From Candidatus Aminicenantota bacterium (GTDB taxonomy: Bacteria; Acidobacteriota; Aminicenantia; Aminicenantales; Aminicenantaceae): a stretch of 7,205 nt of DNA. This document shows, in pieces, positions 5,513 to 7,205 of this stretch (position 1 is the stretch's first letter; every line of letters begins with the position of its first letter). The stretch is taken from positions 1 to 7,205 of the forward strand of contig JAUWVG010000111.1 in the NCBI GenBank assembly GCA_030617525.1. Direction: 5' to 3'. The notes below the pieces were generated by a model that made no database searches, had not been told where the DNA came from, and saw only the letters and a program-made list of their open reading frames with translations. The translations under genes and the position numbers were made by a program.

Positions 5513-6147
5513 CAGGTGTTTTTTCGACGTTTAAGTACTCTTTGAGCAAACAGCAGGCGATGAAAACTGGTCATAAAGGATAGAGCGCCGACTATAATCA
5601 GAGCATATGTGAGTATATTATTTCCCGGGAAAACATATTCGAGAACAGAGCCGAGAATGATGATGAACAGCTTTTGCAGCCTCCCAAAAAAGCCAACGGC
5701 CATGTTTTCGATTTTACCTATCGCTTCGGCAGCTTCCCGCGTGTAACTGGCTATAGTCATACCAAAGAGGGCGACAAGACACCACACCGGATGCACAATT
5801 CCAGAGAGGGCGATGCCGATCAGAATGAGAGCTTCTCCGTAGCGGTCAAAGACATGGTCGAGGATTCCTCCGAAACTCGTGCCTAAATTACCGGCACGGG
5901 CTGTGGCGCCGTCGAGCATGTCCGTAAAGATGGTCATTACGATCATGAGGACACCGAGTAGAATATGCCCCCTCCAGAAAAAGAGTCCTGCACCTGCAGC
6001 ACACAGAAATGAAGATATTGTAAGAACATTCGGAGTGAGCCCCAATGTCAGACAGACCTTTCCAAAAGGAAAAGAAAAAGTTTCGTAGAGATTTCTCCAT
6101 CTCTGCTGTGCTTGTACTATTCGATCTTCCAATATTCTATCAGGCAT
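5512..6147 (-). CDS. CDP-alcohol phosphatidyltransferase family membrane enzyme
   Basis: A 211-residue integral membrane enzyme that displaces CMP from a CDP-linked lipid (CDP-diacylglycerol or similar) with an alcohol or alcohol phosphate. The complete family signature D-x2-D-G-x2-A-R-x8-G-x3-D-x3-D is at 76-101, with metal and catalytic residues D76, D79, D97 and D101. The entry motif LTPNVLT (37-43) precedes it, and SYTREAAEAIGK (134-145) plus GFFGRLQKLFIIILG (152-166) follow, as in phosphatidylinositol-phosphate and archaetidylinositol-phosphate synthases and also PgsA. About five to six hydrophobic helices fit the fold, and length is typical. The head group is not proven: coupling to a sugar kinase favours a phosphorylated polyol such as inositol phosphate, but glycerol phosphate cannot be excluded. 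The start is uncertain: ATG at 6147 has no ribosome-binding site at normal distance. The gene begins 11 nt after the upstream gene. Confidence 0.9.
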   Translation of the reverse strand: MPDRILEDRIVQAQQRWRNLYETFSFPFGKVCLTLGLTPNVLTISSFLCAAGAGLFFWRGHILLGVLMIVMTIFTDMLDGATARAGNLGTSFGGILDHVFDRYGEALILIGIALSGIVHPVWCLVALFGMTIASYTREAAEAIGKIENMAVGFFGRLQKLFIIILGSVLEYVFPGNNILTYALIIVGALSFMTSFHRLLFAQRVLKRRKNT

Positions 6148-6158
6148 CCTATCGCGTA

Positions 6159-7205
6159 TTAAAATCTTCTCCTTTGATTTCTTATGCTAATGTCTTTGGC
6201 ATCGAGAGCCCACATGCCCCGGCCGTGAGTGGCGATGACGATGACGTTATCTCTTGGATGGATGACCAGGTCCTGAACATAGACCGTGTGCAGGTTGCCG
6301 CCAAGTACGTCCCATTTCTTGCCTCCGTCTTTTGTGACGTAGACTCCAACGTCTGTGCCGACATAAAGGATATTCCGATTCGACGGATCCTCAACGATGA
6401 CGTTGACAGGTCCGAGCTTGATATTCCCTGAGATGCTCTGCCAGGTTTCACCGAAATCCGTTGATTTCCAGATATAGGGTGCAAAGTCATCATCTCGTTT
6501 GCCGTTTTGAGTCATGTACACCGTTCCCTGATCATATCGGGAGGCGGCGATCCGGCTGACCCATTTGCGGTAGGGCAGGCCCTTTATGATTTCCTTCCAT
6601 GTCTTGCCGCCGTCCTTGGTGACATGGACCTTGCCGTCGTCGGTGCCGCAGTAAATAAGATTGGAGTTTTGAGGAGATTCGGAGATCGAGAAGATGGTTT
6701 GGTAGGGGATATCGCCCAATTCCTCTTTGATGTTATAGCTCATATTCGGGCTGATCCGTTCCCAGACATCTCCCTGAAACCGGGATCGGTAGAGGTATTG
6801 GAGGCCAAGATACACCGTGTCCGGATGGTTGGGGGAGAGAACGATAGGCGCCAGCCATTGGCCGCGAAGATACTCCAGTCCTGGCTCCTGAGGAGGAAAA
6901 ATGCTTTTAGAATATTGCCGGCCGGATTCGCTGATTTCGGTACGCGAAATGTGGCCGTAGAATCCTGCCGAATACACGAGGCTGGGATTCCGCGGATCGA
7001 TAGCATGGGTGGATCCTTCCCCACCGGGGGCTCTTTCCCATTCGACGGCGGCGAATCCGTTAGCGGTTCTAGTCACGACACCCCTGAAGCTGCCGTGATC
7101 CTGCATGGAGCCGTACACGCGGAACGGTGTGCCCATGTCAAAAGAGACATTGAAGAACTGGCAGAGAGGCAGGTTGTTCAGGAACTGCCGCCAGGTTTTT
7201 CCTTT
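6159..7205 (-). CDS. C-terminal part of an Asp-box (BNR/sortilin-like) beta-propeller protein, cut by window edge
   Basis: The frame is open to the right edge, so the beginning lies outside; 348 residues are visible. An ATG at 7136 is internal: in-frame codons before it read KGKTWRQFLNNLPLCQFFNV, typical propeller sequence, followed by FRVYGSMQDHGSFRG. Counting from that ATG, Asp-boxes (S/T-x-D-x-G-x-T/K-W) occur at TKDGGKTW (173-180), STDFGETW (225-232) and TKDGGKKW (268-275). Repeated blade edges such as LIYCGTDDGKV and ILYVGTDVGVY are also seen, and the final blade ends in ATHGRGMWALD (302-312). These match the large secreted VPS10/sortilin-like glycosidase-fold proteins common in Bacteroidota and Acidobacteriota, whose ligand or enzyme activity is mostly unknown. 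Only 13 residues follow the last blade, ending in RRRF, so there is no sorting domain or second C-terminal domain. Export cannot be checked without the N-terminus. The TAA lies 11 nt before the next gene, and an AAAGGAG is in its last codons. Confidence 0.85.
   Translation of the reverse strand, partial: KGKTWRQFLNNLPLCQFFNVSFDMGTPFRVYGSMQDHGSFRGVVTRTANGFAAVEWERAPGGEGSTHAIDPRNPSLVYSAGFYGHISRTEISESGRQYSKSIFPPQEPGLEYLRGQWLAPIVLSPNHPDTVYLGLQYLYRSRFQGDVWERISPNMSYNIKEELGDIPYQTIFSISESPQNSNLIYCGTDDGKVHVTKDGGKTWKEIIKGLPYRKWVSRIAASRYDQGTVYMTQNGKRDDDFAPYIWKSTDFGETWQSISGNIKLGPVNVIVEDPSNRNILYVGTDVGVYVTKDGGKKWDVLGGNLHTVYVQDLVIHPRDNVIVIATHGRGMWALDAKDISIRNQRRRF
6169..6175 (-). promoter_or_regulatory. AAAGGAG ribosome-binding site at unusual distance from the next start
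   Basis: A strong AAAGGAG on the minus strand lies within the last codons of the propeller gene. The ATG of the phosphatidyltransferase is 21 nt downstream, about three times the usual gap. In the same frame, an ATA (6159-6157) sits 9 nt away and an ATT (6165-6163) 3 nt away, but no ATG, GTG or TTG is at normal spacing. The site may be a chance arginine-codon run, or it may support a rare start. Confidence 0.3.

Overview
This window looks like a piece of an anaerobic bacterial chromosome of moderate GC content, with short intergenic gaps and clear Shine-Dalgarno sites. It holds eight protein genes, one of them cut by the right edge, and one plausible small ORF. The main sign of anaerobic life is a two-gene unit encoding an oxygen-sensitive-type double-cubane iron-sulfur protein and its ATP-driven activating reductase. 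The TlpA-like protein and the large exported Asp-box (sortilin/BNR-like) protein would suit Acidobacteriota/Aminicenantes or Desulfobacterota-like bacteria. That placement is a guess from gene content; no rRNA or marker gene is present to confirm it.

Layout, left to right. (1) Bases 1-82 are an almost pure A/T island with a perfect 22-bp palindrome and several exact TATAAT hexamers. It is followed by a 32-codon small ORF with a good ribosome-binding site (83-181) and then a plus-strand membrane gene (200-1090). That gene has a DUF4405-like, possibly haem-binding, N-terminus and two copies of a helical domain at its C-terminus. (2) On the minus strand, convergent with it, are the 2-hydroxyacyl-CoA-dehydratase-like/double-cubane protein (1853-3115, GTG start) and its ASKHA-ATPase activator (1101-1850), 2 bp apart. 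A near-consensus extended -10 promoter precedes them. (3) Divergent from these is trmL, a tRNA wobble-base 2'-O-methyltransferase (3263-3760, plus strand). (4) A minus-strand cluster runs in from the right edge: a partial Asp-box beta-propeller protein (6159-7205), a CDP-alcohol phosphatidyltransferase (5512-6147), a PfkB-family sugar kinase (4622-5512) and a secreted TlpA/ResA-like thioredoxin (3757-4566). The last gene overlaps the end of trmL by 4 bp.

How the genes may work together. The dehydratase-like protein and its activator form a self-contained ATP-dependent low-potential reductase. Its substrate cannot be read from the neighbours. The kinase and the CDP-alcohol transferase share a TGATG stop/start overlap and are plausibly consecutive steps in making a polar lipid head group. 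The kinase carries a DPQGLIR segment that I associate with inositol-kinase-like PfkB proteins, so inositol to inositol phosphate to phosphatidylinositol phosphate is a reasonable but unproven reading. No rRNA, tRNA, CRISPR array, insertion sequence or phage gene is visible, and no stretch longer than 300 bases lacks a gene.
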